Below, one piece after another: positions 23,241 through 35,072 of a DNA stretch of 64,000 bases; the stretch's first letter is position 1, and every line of letters begins with the position of its first letter. The stretch comes from Bombardia bombarda (taxonomy: Eukaryota > Ascomycota > Sordariomycetes > Sordariales > Lasiosphaeriaceae). Where the stretch lies: positions 868,001-932,000 of the forward strand of contig JAULSR010000009.1 in NCBI GenBank assembly GCA_030512295.1, in the 5' to 3' direction. The notes under the pieces are model-generated. The model ran no database searches. It was not told where the DNA came from and saw only the letters and a program-made list of their open reading frames with translations. The translations under genes were made by a program, and so were the position numbers.

Positions 23241-23817
23241 GAGGTTGATTACTCTTCGGCTTCACAACAGCCCTTTGTTTATTTGTTTGTTTATGTCCAG
23301 TCAGCGCGCACCCACATGCAATGACGCGTTGTGTACAAACATGGTGCAACCAACGAGGACCTGGTCTAGAATAACACTTTTGAGGAGGGGGTGGGTGATG
23401 CTACTCTTCTAACTGGTTAGTCTCAGCCTTTGCTGCTGGCTAAGAGCCTCCCCATTCAGCTTGACAATATGCAGAGCCCTAACTAGAGAGACAAGAAAGC
23501 CGACAACATATTACCCAACATGGAAGCGATGCGGCCGACAACGCACCCAATAATCCCCGGGACGCGGAAGCACCGAGCTCATCCCGACCAAGAACTTTTT
23601 TAAACAGAAAGCGGCGATTAGACCTCGACTGTCGTTCACGCAAATACTTGTGAAGATGCTCATCGAAATAGTGTGTGTACTTTCACCAGCCCCCTCCCTC
23701 TCGAAGCCCACAATCATCTGCCTTGCAGATTTGGCAGGAGTAGCACTAATGTCGAGATCTAAACAAAATACTCCGCCGCATCAGCCACCAGCAGGCAGCA
23801 GCAACAACAACAACAGC

Positions 23818-23873
<56 letters not shown>

Positions 23874-24156
23874 GCCTCAGTGGTCGGATAGGGTCTGAAG
23901 CAGGGAAATCGGTGAGTCCAGCCACTCATTGCCAATAAGAAATCGTTCCTAAGATATTGCACCCGTTAATTTAAAGGGGGTGGATTAGCACTGAAAAATA
24001 GCACTGCTCTATCTTCCTGCCTTCCACTCTTCAGCTTCAGCTTTGGCTATCGACGACTTCACTACGAGCTGACCCATAACCTGCAACCTTGCAATCAGAC
24101 GCCACTCACAAACTCCGTGCCCTCGCACTAGTAGTGAGAACTGCCTATCTTTCGAA
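23241..24156. other. Intergenic region with CAA microsatellite
   Basis: Continuation of the transposon graveyard. No gene recognised apart from the microsatellite listed separately. Confidence 0.4.
23800..23873 (+). repeat. (CAA)n microsatellite
   Basis: About 24 CAA triplets with one CAG interruption near the start. It would encode poly-Gln or poly-Asn in two frames, but the surrounding frames are not supported as genes. Confidence 0.9.
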
Positions 24157-24594
24157 ATGGCTCTGGCAAATTCATACGTTAGCCCACACTCAGCCCCCTG
24201 TGCGTCACTTGTTGCTAACTATTTACCCTACCACCAGCTTCCTGCCTCTGCCGTGGAATACGATGACAAACTTTCTCAAATGTATAAAACGTACTTGCAG
24301 GATCTTTCCTTGCTAACCAATGCCATCAAGACGGTAAGTCCGCCCATAGCAGGCATCGAATCGGTCCCTCCGCGGATCGATGAGTTTGTTTGGCTCCTTC
24401 TGGGACAAGTGAACCAACTTAAAATGACTGTCAAAGAAGTCCAACAAAGCCATACAGGTGGACAAGGTCACAAAGTTCTGGTTGACAAGCTGTCTCTATG
24501 GAGTGGGTTCGGACTGGCCTTCCCCATGGGTCGGTTGCTGGGGCCAGCAGAAGCTCGGCGGCAGATTGTCAACCTTATCAGAACAGTTAGATGA
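24157..24594 (+). CDS. Possible orphan small protein
   Basis: A 145-codon frame starting MALANSYVSPHSAPCASLVA. The middle (EYDDKLSQMYKTYLQDLSLL) looks helical and codon use is balanced, but no family is recognised. A perfect GTAAGT donor at 24332 lies inside the frame, so if this is a gene its exon structure may differ. It sits in a transposon-rich, otherwise non-coding stretch. Weakly supported. Confidence 0.25.
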   Translation: MALANSYVSPHSAPCASLVANYLPYHQLPASAVEYDDKLSQMYKTYLQDLSLLTNAIKTVSPPIAGIESVPPRIDEFVWLLLGQVNQLKMTVKEVQQSHTGGQGHKVLVDKLSLWSGFGLAFPMGRLLGPAEARRQIVNLIRTVR

Positions 24595-27500
24595 AGATTA
24601 TTAAGACATTGACCCAGGTCATTCAGGGGGTTTGTCAGACGGGCGACCGAGGTTGATTGGATTGGCTACCTACCCCTTGTTTACTATGTGATTCTTGCGT
24701 CGAATAGAGGGTACATTAGCTGTAGATTTCTTGTCTTGATATGAGATGGTACACTGTGGTGCAATTTGGAGGTACTACGGTATTGATATACCCTTGCCTC
24801 GAGCTCGGACTTCTCTGGTGTAATCCGAGCAGAGGTCCAGCTATAACTTGCGAGATTCTCGTATCGTGTCCAACGGGTCAGATCCTTTGGTCTCTTGTCT
24901 CTACACTGACTAGGGGGTTTGGTCTGGGTAAGGTGAGGTGTTTGATGTTGGGGGTTGGGTCGGAGGAGATGTGGGTTGAGTTGGATGGGGAGTTGATCAA
25001 GGGGAAGGAGGGGGAGGAGGGTGGTGGTGGTGGTGAGAGTGGGAGGGGGTTGGATGAGGTTGTGGTGATTAGGGGGCAGGGACACTGGTTGTATCAGCAG
25101 GGGCATGGGGAGTTTAATAGAGCGCCGGAGGGGTGGTTGAGGAAGTGTGGGCCGGTGCCGTTGACTGTGCCGGTGGCCGTCGCGACAGGGGTGGTGGGTT
25201 CAGGTTGGGTTGGGTTGATAGCACGGGAGAAGATTCTGACAAGGAGGGGATAGTGGTTGAGAAGTGTCAAGGAGTGTATTCAAGTTGTCCACGGATAGTA
25301 GGTAGTGACCGAACGGGTCAGAATTGGCAAGTGAGGTAGCAGGATAGACAGATGTTCGGAAGGAAAATAGAAAGAAACAGCCGGACAAACAAACATCGCC
25401 GCCCCCTTTTGTTCGCGTCAAAGTTCCATCGGATAGAACCACGGACCCTACACAGACTGAAGGAAATAAGCTGCTATCTGGCTTGGAATCTCGCTAAGCA
25501 AATCGTGAAATTCGTGCCGTCGTGTCCGCCATGTGCAACAACCCACATCCAACGCTATGTCCCACCAATCCAAACAAGACTCCGGCTCGGCTGGACGATC
25601 CAAGGCTTCCCTCTCACCGGGTCCTCCTAAACTGTCAGAAAGGCCAATCCTTCTTTCGCCAACCGCTCACACCATTCATTTACTCCACACCACACGAGTA
25701 ACAAAGGGTGTCCACCCAACTGGACTGGACCCGCCAGGTCCTCCACGGTCCTCCATGGTCCTCCACGACAGACGCGGATGACGTTAAGTCCGTCACCCAC
25801 AAATGCCCTTTTGGCACTGGGCACAGAGGCTCTGGTTGGCTGGCGTTGTCGCAGTGCAGCCGTGCGTGGTATTGTGGTCACAGTACTTCTCTGCCATGTT
25901 GTCTTGGCAAAGATGAATGCTGGGCTGTTGTTCCATTGTCCCTTGCGTGTGTGCAGTGGGAGGTGACTTTAGAGTTGCGACTCAATTTGGGCGACCGGCG
26001 AGAGGATGTTACGAAGCAGGTAGGGTAAGGTAAACTAGGTGTGGAGGCACAGCGACGCTTGCTTGCTTGTTTGTGGATTGGGTAGCGTAGTCTGACGCGG
26101 GTCTCCTGCAGGCTCATTTGTTAGTACCTAGGTATGGTCCGACGGCCCAACGAACGAGAGGGGGATCCCCAATCCGATGCTCAAGTCAAGTCGATCATAA
26201 ACATAAACAGTAACGATGTGCTTACAGTCCGGTTTTTCCCAGCAACTTGGTATCCACTCGAATGTCTATCAAACGTCGAGATTGTCAGCAAAAAAAAAAC
26301 TTGGAATGGACGCCAGTGGAAATACCCCAAGATATTTGTTTCGACAAAAGATGACGAAATCCTTCTTCCCTCTTTTCGAACTGCGAGGCCGGGTTGACCA
26401 CCAACAGGCCAACGACTCCCTGCTACAGATACCGAGCATTATGCTCGCCGCCAGAGAGTGTTTCTGCCCTCTCTCGACGCCTTCATGCAGACAATACATG
26501 CAGACAATACGCAGCCGCGTCCCCATCCGGATGCCCCACCTGCTTAATCCGAGCAGAGACATATGCCCCTACCCCTGTCCAAACACGACATCGCGTGCAG
26601 CGTCATTGGCGTGCACCAAGGACGTGCTGGGGTTCCATGCAAGACTCGGGCGTTTGGCTGAGTTTGTACCGAATTTGGGAGTAAACCAACGATGCTACCC
26701 TCCATCATCCCGTGGTCGAGAATTATGTGTATTCGTATCCGTGTGGCTGCCAACTGCATATCCCACAGAATCTGTCCCAAATCGACCTCATATCACCACG
26801 GGTCGATGTGCCAAGTGTCGCGTCCGTCACCCCTCCTTTGTTCGAGTCAGATAACAAGAGGGCGGAGGAGGCCTCACGTTGCATTGAGCGAACCATTATG
26901 ATGCCAGTATTACACAAGTTCGAAGCCTGAATCAAGATAGGCTGACTGGGTTGATCAGATCAGCCAAGAGAGGTGTTGCTATCTGCTGTCAATCATGAAA
27001 TCTCTCATGCACGTACCTCTGGATGCGACGCAATCTTTGCCTGCCTGGTCTGGTCTCGTCCGGCTCGGCTACAATTCGATTACCTGCAAAAGTGATTACC
27101 TGCAAAAGTGAGACAATGCCTGCTCATGTGTGGCTCGGAGGCTTTCTATTACACTTCCACACTGAATTGCTGATTGCTGGTTTATTCCAGTACCAACACT
27201 CTGTCGCACTGGGGTTTTGTTTGACGTGTGATCGTCCTGTCTTAATATTATTTCCATAACCGAGCTGTCCATAGGTTCACGGGGAAGGGAATAGAGTACA
27301 TACGTATCCCGGCTCGAAGCAACAAATCTGTTCAGAGGGTACAGTACCCAAGCAGGGTTCTATCCAGAAAACAGGCTGGGAAATACCGACCCGAAAATAG
27401 CTAGTGAGATTCAGGCGGGTGTGGTCAGCAGGATCGAGGGTCGTGTGCCGTGCCGATAGAGTACGACATGGTCTGTGTCATACCGGTAAGCGGACCACCC

Positions 27501-28919
27501 AAAATCGTATTGGGGGTTATGCTACCACTATCTAAACAGCCACGAGATGTGTCCGACTAGAGATGTACTTTCTCGAAAGCCAATAGTTACAGCTATCGAA
27601 CCACGTCTCAGAGGGTAACCACGTCTCAGAGAGTATAGATTGTATCAAAAGGGTGATAAAAGAAGCGTCGGGGGTGTTGAATGACATGGCCAGCATCCGA
27701 GAAAGGAAGTACTGGGGTTTGGGGTCCATGACCTTGGCAACTGGGTTGTCTCAATGGCGCGGTGACTGACTCACGACATGAGAGGTGCGTGGGCCTTCAA
27801 CTTTGAAGGACCCTCAAAAACCAACAGTAATAATGCCGAAAAATATGTTAAATGTGGCATCTCGTTTTCTTCCCACTCGAAACATCTTGATTGTGACCCC
27901 ATGGCATGTCTCGAGTGTTATTTGACCAAAAGTCAGGGTTCTACCACGAGGAGGCGTATGTTGTTGCTGTTGTCGAGGGCCTCTATCGTTGCGGCTGAGT
28001 GCTCTATCGATACGCTGGTTACATCAGACGCCATTAGGACGCGTCAATCCATTTATTAGAGTTTTGCATCACGCCAATCGCGATCCAGAATCGATCTTGT
28101 GTATCCGTATCACAAAGTCTTTGGCCAATGAGGCCGGCCTTTCTTCGCCCGGATCGGGTACCTGGCGGGACAGAGGAACACTAGACCTCGAAGTCTGGTT
28201 CTGATCAGTTTTGAGATCTCTTACACCTTAGTCGAGGGCTTACTCAGACCCTCGTTACATCGCCAGTTCGTATCTCCCTTAGTTGACACTAACAAAACAC
28301 TGCGCTCACAATGCGGAGATTATGCAACACGTCGAGGTGTTTTTAATGAAGGGAGCTGTTAATTAGTGAGTCTCATTCGCAATATCGACTTTTTGTCTTC
28401 CGTTATCGATTAGAGCTGCAGGCGGGGTTGCCTTGAATAGACGAATCAAGTTATCGCTCTTCAGTTTGTCTCGGAACAGGAGCTGGATGGTACTTGGTAC
28501 TCTGAAGCGAGCATTGCATCCAATGACATCAGCGACCTGAGACGAGACAGACAATGATAGATAATGGAAACGCCTATCATGCCATGCTAACAGCTGATAA
28601 GCCAAATATGAAGTTAGGCCGAAATCTCGCAGTCTCGGGGGTTTTGGTATGCACCAGGCCACAAACATGTTATGGTTTGGGGCTGAATAAGGGGTAGGCT
28701 GCCAAATGGTTCGTTGAGCCAACCCCTTTAACTCAATCGAGAGCAAGCCATAGCCATCGGGCCTGCAGGTGCTCATTTCCGTTACAAGAAATGCCCGAAC
28801 TTGATGACGGCCTTGCGATACGAGGTCGATACCAAGGCTCTGGGACTGTAGCACAATCCAACTCTTCCTGCGCCCGCTCAAATGCTTGGCACACTTCCAA
28901 AGTCCTCCAGCTCCTTGTT
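24595..28919. other. Gene-poor region, no supported gene
   Basis: 4.3 kb with only unsupported frames. 24930-25160 is a G-rich, C-poor strand-asymmetric block on the plus strand. 25720-25780 contains a short imperfect repeat of GGTCCTCCA-like units. No transposon ends, tRNA or recognisable domains were found. Confidence 0.4.
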
Positions 28920-30434
28920 ATGGAGTCGCAATTGCTGAAGGGCCTTCGGTCGTCTCGAGCGCTTGGCATTTTTGTCTTTGTCGCTGTCCTACTCTCAGGG
29001 TTCTCCTTTTATTACCTGAGGCTCGGCGCTGACCTGACTGCGTCGCTGCTCCCAGGACACGCGACTGACGCGTCGGCGCAACCCACCAAGTCGACTCCCC
29101 CCCTCGATAGATCACACCTGCGGGAGACGGTTCGATATTTCGAGGACTACCCATTCACCACACCGTTCCGAGAAAAGTTTGGCGATGCTGGAGCGCGGAC
29201 GCGGATCGTCAAGGACTGGCTGGTGCGGTCGGAGGAGACCGAGGATGCAGAGGAAAAGGCAGTGCTGGCCGAGGCCGTCGAGCAGGCCATTGTCGCCATA
29301 TACCCGTTTCTGCAGAACCCCCCGAGTAATCCAGCCTCGGAGACTCCTCTTGCCGACCTGCGCAGCTCATTCGAAAGCGGATCGGCCGGGATCGTCATAA
29401 CGACGGGTGACGCGACCCTCAGATACTCGTCGCACCTCATCGTTTCGTTGCGCTCAGTCCTCAATTCGACACTCCCCATCCAGATCGTCTACGCCGGTGA
29501 CAGAGACCTCTCGGCCAACAGCCGCATGCGCCTCGCTCGCATGGTCACGGCCGGCCCCGCGCTCGAGTTCATCGACATGAACACGGTGTTTGACAACACC
29601 ACCCTACACTTCCATGAGAACCACGGCGGGTGGGCGATGAAGGCGTTTGCGGTGCTCGGCTCGCGCTTCGAGAGGGTCATGCTGATCGACGCCGACGCCG
29701 TGTTCCTGCAGCCGCCCGAAGTCTTCCTGGAGCACCCGGCCTTCCTCCGGACGGGCACCCTGCTCTTCCACGACCGGCTGCTGTGGAAGGGCGAGTTCGC
29801 CGACCGGCACAGCTGGTGGCGGTCGCAGATCCGCCATCCGAGCCCGGCGCTGCACAGCTCCCTTGTGTGGACGGAGGATTACGCCGAGGAGGGCGACTCG
29901 GGGGTGGTGGTGCTCGACAAGAGCCGCGTCGACGTGCTGATGGGACTGCTGCACATCAGCTGGCAGAACTCGTTCCCGGTGCGCGAGTCCATCACGTACA
30001 AGATCACGTATGGAGACAAGGAGACGTGGTGGTTCGGGCTCGAGCTGGCGGGCGCGACGTACGAGTTTGAGAAGCACTATGGGGCGATTGTGGGGTGGGA
30101 GGAAACGGACGAGGAGGGGCGGCGCAAGGTGTGCAGCTTTGTCATTGCGCACGTGGACGAGAAGGACCAGTTGCTGTGGTACAACGGCGGGCTGCTGAAG
30201 AACAAAGCCCTGGAGGAAATGAAGAATGTGTATCAGGTGCCGCAAAAGTGGATGGTGGATGCCGAGTGGAAGAAGGGCATTGCAAAGTCGGACATGAGCT
30301 GCATGGTTGGCGGGGAGGTCCATGACTTGACGCCGAAGGAGCTGGACACGCTGGCGCAGGCGATTGAGCAGGCCAAGAAGGTGGATGCAGATCTGGAGCG
30401 GCCATGGAGGGGTGCTGAGGTGACGGCGGGATGA
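28920..30434 (+). CDS. Alpha-1,3-mannosyltransferase of the Mnn1 family (GT71)
   Basis: Golgi type II glycosyltransferase, expected to add alpha-mannose to protein-linked glycans or cell-wall mannan. Intronless; the ATG at 28920 gives 504 aa beginning MESQLLKGLRSSRALGIFVF and continuing VAVLLSGFSFYYL, a basic tail followed by a signal anchor. This start is preferred over 28791, which would add 43 residues before the anchor. The lumenal domain has SAGIVITTGDATLRYSSHLI, then IVYAGDRDLS, and the DxD motif LIDADAVFLQPP that binds Mn-GDP-mannose. Further landmarks are GTLLFHDRLLWKG and EEGDSGVVVLDKSR. The fold and motif order match the GT71 family. Acceptor and linkage cannot be told from sequence. 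Confidence 0.85.
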   Translation: MESQLLKGLRSSRALGIFVFVAVLLSGFSFYYLRLGADLTASLLPGHATDASAQPTKSTPPLDRSHLRETVRYFEDYPFTTPFREKFGDAGARTRIVKDWLVRSEETEDAEEKAVLAEAVEQAIVAIYPFLQNPPSNPASETPLADLRSSFESGSAGIVITTGDATLRYSSHLIVSLRSVLNSTLPIQIVYAGDRDLSANSRMRLARMVTAGPALEFIDMNTVFDNTTLHFHENHGGWAMKAFAVLGSRFERVMLIDADAVFLQPPEVFLEHPAFLRTGTLLFHDRLLWKGEFADRHSWWRSQIRHPSPALHSSLVWTEDYAEEGDSGVVVLDKSRVDVLMGLLHISWQNSFPVRESITYKITYGDKETWWFGLELAGATYEFEKHYGAIVGWEETDEEGRRKVCSFVIAHVDEKDQLLWYNGGLLKNKALEEMKNVYQVPQKWMVDAEWKKGIAKSDMSCMVGGEVHDLTPKELDTLAQAIEQAKKVDADLERPWRGAEVTAG

Positions 30435-31154
30435 GGGTCAGAATTGAGGGAGTGACGGGGGGCTTGGCGGTGGGTCGATGGGCACGAGTTCGAGGCTGGT
30501 ACTTTGGTGCGACCTGCACGGCTTGGCTGTCGCCATTTAGCGTTGCGAGTGAGAGGGGGGAAATGTGCGATCACACGTTTAGCAGAGTTTTTGGGGCCTG
30601 AGCGATCGATGTTAGGTGGGGATGACAGATAGAAGGCAAGGAAGGACCGGTCGCCAACGAGTTGAACATGGCAGGCACGCCCGAATCCTCGGTGGGCTTC
30701 TGAGGTAAACGTTAGGAAGGGACGAGCCACTAGAATAGAATAATTACGGACTATCGACATCTACCAGGTTCTTCCTTTCAGTGGAGCTGCTTGCTGCATT
30801 TTGTTGCACGTCACAACTTGCCCAGCAAGCACACTCTACAACAACCATCAGGAATATCGTGAGGTGCATCACTAATTATCACCCACCTGACACTATGACA
30901 AGTCAGAGGTCTTCGACCAGCGATTTTGTGTGTAATTATCATGTTCAGGCGGGAGATGAATCATTCGGACTCAACATGACCCAATGAACTCAGTCAATGA
31001 CCAACATCGCATTCAATGACCATCTGCCGCTTGAGCTATAAGTAGGACTTATTTCTTTCTCCAGAACGGCTTCACGCTCTCTCTCATCACAGCATGGCTG
31101 ATTTGCTGCCCCATCATACATTCTCTCCGAAATATAGTAACACTATCAGCAACC
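30435..31154 (+). promoter_or_regulatory. Intergenic region upstream of helical gene A
   Basis: 720 bp holding the 3' flank of the mannosyltransferase and the promoter of the next gene. No defined element. Confidence 0.4.
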
Positions 31155-32487
31155 ATGGGCGTCAGCAGGCCATCTGACCGCGCCGCCGCCGCCGCCGCCG
31201 CCGCCGCCGAGTTCCAGTCACATCGCAGTGAGCTCGAGCTCACTTTCAAGGAGCTACAACGCCAGCTGCCCGCCTACAAGAGCATGGTAGCTGAGCAGAG
31301 GGCGACTGCTGAGCGATTCCACTCGCAAGCCAAGGCACTTATCAAGGACAAGATGATCGAGTATGACGAGAAGAACACAATCTCCAAGCAAGCACTGGAG
31401 ATAGTCAACATACCCGCAACCATTCGCAACCTCGACAAGTGGCGAGACAGCTTTTCAGCCAAGATCAACGCGGATAACGTCGATGTCGACAAAATCCTGC
31501 TCGACTGGTTCAGCTCAAACGCGACGGTGCAAGTCTGCCTCAAGTGTAACAAGGATACTACCGACATCCGCTGGTTCGTCTACAAAGTCTTGAGCAAGCT
31601 AAGGGAGATCGCCGATGTTATGTCGCCCAAGAAGCCGTACTCGCTGATGGCTATCACAGAGGACAGATCAGCCAATCTTGACCTCTTCCTGAGGCGAATC
31701 TTTGAACTGACCCGCAATCCCAACGGCCGTTTGCTCACCGAGCTTGTGGCCAACTTGCCACATCTGCTCGCTGGGAACTGGGCGTTCCCGTTCGACAAGA
31801 CGTGGTGCGAAACGCTGATCAACACCACAACCCCACTCTTCGAGGTCATTTCTATCTATCCTACTATTACCACTCTCGTCGACAAGTACCGCGGCAGTCT
31901 AGAGAAACTGCGCGGAGCCGCCAGACGCACCGACAAGCAGGCTGATGTTGTTATTGCCAGGTTGAACGACATAAATTTTGGTCGACAGGACTTCAAGGAC
32001 AGATACGTGGCTTTTTTGCGTCCTCACATGATTCTGCAGACCTTTGAGATAGACGTCGACATGGTCGATGTCCAGAGACATCTGGTGTACTGGCTTGGAG
32101 ATATCCGAGAGAAGCTTGCCGACGATCACTTCGATGACGATGGTTACTTTGCATACAGAGATCTTGATCTGAAAGATATGCAGAATGCCCTGAAAGGGTT
32201 CAATGCCGACGCACTGGTAGTGAAGAAGGTTGAAAAGATGAAGACCTACGTCAGGCTTCTGACTGCTCTTGCGGAGGTAAGTAATAGGATCCACCCACTT
32301 TCATTTGTCGCTCTCTATTGTCGGCCACTAATATTTTCCGTAATTGCAGGCAAAGGAGCCACCTCCTACCATTCCGAATGAAGTCATCCGACAGCTCTAT
32401 GGTGCTGATGACATATGGAGCATATCGTGGAAGTGGCCGATCAGCAACAGCATGATGCAGGCCTTGAGGACTCTGCCGCAGAAGTAG
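31155..32487 (+). CDS. Orphan helical protein A of an adjacent paralogous pair
   Basis: 419-aa protein from exons 31155-32276 and 32350-32487; the intron 32277-32349 is GTAAGT...CAG. I do not recognise a named family. After MGVSRPSDR comes a run of nine Ala encoded by GCC triplets (about 31181-31207), then an extended charged helical segment to about residue 80 (HRSELELTFKELQRQLPAYK). The centre holds LLAGNWAFPFDKTWCETL, with W209 as reference, followed by a Leu/Ile-rich stretch. Further helices run to the end, PISNSMMQALRTLPQK. No signal peptide and no clear membrane span. The central motif recurs in the next gene at a similar position, so the two are probably ancient tandem duplicates. Function unknown. 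Confidence 0.75.
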
Positions 32488-32942
32488 TTTGGCTTCCGGG
32501 CAAGTTTCCTGGGTACGGTGAGAGAGACTCTGCAGATTATGCCACGAGCGGCTTTCTTTCTGGGCGCTTCTAAGGACGCTGGATTGGGTGTCTAACCAGC
32601 GAAGCAATGTACAACCGAACAGTACATAAAAAAAAAAAAATGTAACGACACTTGCAAGCTTGATGTCCCTAGTGTATGCGCAAGGAATGTTTGTAGCACT
32701 CTTGGTACTGTCAGGTGGTGTGACGTGCAACGAAAGGCTGCGCCATAACAAAGGACGGACCCGGTAAGTGTCGAACCTACTGCGGTTTATCAATCACCAC
32801 GTCACAGTACCCTTAACTAATGATAGTGGTGGGTGTAGACAAGCTTGTCCCAGGTACTAAATAAAGCAAATGACAACATGGTAATACAGTCAAGTCCTAA
32901 TTCACAGGACTTGGAGAGTCAGTTTCATGACTTGACGCTTCC

Positions 32943-32997
32943 ACACGCGTGTGGCCGGTTCACACGCGTGTTGTCGGTCCACAGGCGTGCGGCTAGT
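32943..32997 (+). promoter_or_regulatory. Repeated ACGCGT-containing palindromes
   Basis: Three successive units of about 19-20 bp begin CACACGCGTGTGG, CACACGCGTGTTG and CACAGGCGTGCGG. The first contains a perfect 12-bp palindrome centred on ACGCGT, the core bound by MBF/APSES-type regulators in fungi. They lie about 500 bp upstream of gene B. Regulatory use is inferred only. Confidence 0.4.
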
Positions 32998-33124
32998 CAT
33001 AAGTAACTCTTTCTCATCAGATGAGGGGCCATGGTATACCGTGCCGGTGATTAACACCACGTCGTTTTCTCACTGTTTACTCGGTAAGCATGTACCCCTG
33101 TATTTTCTAAGCGCTTTAACCCGG

Positions 33125-33193
33125 AACAAAACAAAGAAACAAAACAAAGAAACAAAACAAAGAAACAAAACAAAGAAACAAAACAAAGAAACC
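33125..33193 (+). repeat. 13-bp A-rich tandem array
   Basis: About five copies of CAAAACAAAGAAA in head-to-tail order, about 280 bp upstream of gene B. Confidence 0.9.
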
Positions 33194-33469
33194 AAAACAA
33201 GCGGACCAATCCCGCCAAGGTGTGCCTCGACTGACTTTCCAATAGGTTGGTAGTTGACAAAAAACGACAAAAACAAACACTGCCCCGCACATTTTGATTG
33301 GCGATCCTGTCGAGCAAATAAACAAACACTGATGGCCTTGGAAGAGGTCAGTTTGTGTTTGTTTCAGGACTCTCACAATAAATACCACGAGATTCCCTTA
33401 CTTTTTCCCTTTTACCGACATCAAATTCTATTCATTACATTCCCAGCGCAAAGCCCACAACAACCCAAT

Positions 33470-34945
33470 ATGGCCACGCGCGAGTATCAAGTTTTGCTTA
33501 GTGATGTTCGCAAGAAGTTCTGCTGCATCAAGCTCCTGCTGGATTCTTTTGATAGAAGAATTTACTCAGCCAATATCCATATGGATAGACTGTGCGCGGT
33601 TACTAAGAAGACCATCGACTTGGCAGTAGCCTACGAGTATGTGCGCCAACTGGGAACACCACACAACCCGGAAAACTGCGCCGTGGCCGAAGCGCGTAAG
33701 CTTGTTGATTCAGCTTTAACCAAGATCAAGGAAACCCTTGGCCCCCAAGGAGCGCGAAGGTGCCAACGCTTGCGGCCTTGGTTTCTGGTGACAGAGTACT
33801 GGCTTTTTAAGGCACAGAAGGACAGTCTCAAGGCGCACGAAAGACTCAAGCAAATTTCCAATCGCCTCGACGAGATGAAGAACTTGAGCTGGCACACAGA
33901 AGGTGAAGCATTAGGGAGAGCTCTGGTAGTACTCATGGAGACTGGGAAGTTAGAAAGAATAATGAGTCAGCAGGTATAGCAATCCCCCAACCTTACTATG
34001 CAACATAATGTCTAATATATGCTCACACATTTACGAAGACACTTGTTCAAGAACATAGAAACCATGCAAACTTCATCCTCAAAATTCAGCAAATGATGTG
34101 GGTGCTGGATTGGGACTGGACCTTCCCACTTGATGATCAATGGTGCCAGAGCTTGTTGAGCTTTTCTTCCAAGGAGAAAGTCTATATCACCTACCACGAT
34201 GTCCTCGAACTTATCAAGGAATATACCAAACAGCAAGAGGATATCAAACGCTATGCCAATCAATTGTTCAATAACACCAAAGTGTTTATAGAAGAGATGT
34301 ATGACGAGACTATACAGAATCTAGGAATAAATCAGGAAACCCAGGATAGCGCCCTTGGACGTCTCGGCGAACTTTCGAAAGCGTTCACCATCAGCTGCAA
34401 ATCAGTCGATGTCCCCCGAGATACGTTACAGTGGCTCGACTCAGTTTCAACAATGTTCCCGGACTTACATGGGGAGTCTGCTGACAGCCTGTCCTCAAAG
34501 CTTTCTGGCATACAGAATGTCTTGCCCGAGATAAATCGGCTCCAGCGAGAAAAGATTGATACCTTCGATTTCTTGGCTTGGGAATTGGGTGGGCTTATTA
34601 TGGTCAGTACCAGCATCTTCATAAGACTGAATTCCACCCTTTCTTTTTCTTCTTCTTTTTTTGGCCCCTTAACCCCACCTGCATCAGGCACGCACCGCCT
34701 TTATCACAGACAATGAATGGAGACTAACTCTGTTCAATGGCTTTATTTACTGCAGAGACAAGATCTCCCGACGCACAGAGCCCCCCTCGCTATCGCCTAT
34801 GACCCGTCTACCTGGCAAGTGGGGTGGGAGTGGCCGGTGGAAGCAAGATGTGTCGGTGGTGTTTGGGAGGCGTGGCTGCGGGGCTCGCGCCGTTTCTCTT
34901 AGGCTTTTGGGCATCTCGCAGGTCCACATTACATTTTCCTGGTGA
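33470..34945 (+). CDS. Orphan helical protein B of an adjacent paralogous pair
   Basis: 441-aa protein from exons 33470-33973, 34039-34602 and 34688-34945. The introns are 33974-34038 (GTATAG...AAG) and 34603-34687 (GTCAGT...CAG); all joins are in phase. It starts MATREYQVLLSDVRKKFCCI and is mainly helical. Residues around W195 read VLDWDWTFPLDDQWCQSLLS, matching gene A's NWAFPFDKTWCETL in motif and position. A second similarity is the long helix after the motif. The C-terminal exon (ARTAFITDNEWRLTLF onward) turns basic and Arg/Gly-rich (RWKQDVSVVFGRRGCG) and has no counterpart in A. No signal peptide. Same orientation as A, about 1 kb downstream. Function unknown; the C-terminal exon is the least certain part. 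Confidence 0.7.
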
Positions 34946-35072
34946 CTTTTGTTGTTATATCACTCCGCATCCAATCTTCAGTCTGACACAATTAAAACTC
35001 AGCAAAACTCCATCGCTTCGGAACTCTACTCATAGTTCAAAGCATCCTAACTGATTATCTGGCAGTCGCCAA

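Larger units (their letters stand above)
32488..33469 (+). promoter_or_regulatory. Intergenic region between helical genes A and B
   Basis: About 1 kb carrying the 3' flank of gene A and the promoter of gene B, with an A-run (32629-32640), MluI-box palindromes and a 13-bp tandem array listed separately. Confidence 0.45.

Noticed and set aside
24741..25253. 170-codon plus-strand frame in G-rich DNA
   Set aside because: Its length is explained by strong G-over-C asymmetry; Gly/Glu-rich low-complexity content and no domain.
26216..26854. 212-codon plus-strand frame
   Set aside because: Overlapping frames of similar length on both strands, amino-acid content without hydrophobic core pattern, no family resemblance.
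28363..28881. 172-codon minus-strand frame overlapping the region upstream of the mannosyltransferase
   Set aside because: Somewhat protein-like but overlaps the mannosyltransferase 5' region and matches nothing I recognise; could be a decayed fragment.
32740..32840. tRNA-like B-box (GGTTCGACAC on the minus strand) with an A-box-like TAGTTAAGGG
   Set aside because: The T-arm can pair, but no matching 5' acceptor strand or anticodon arm can be built, so not called as a tRNA.
33125..33193. Possible CRISPR-like array
   Set aside because: Simple 13-bp tandem repeat without spacers, in a fungal genome.
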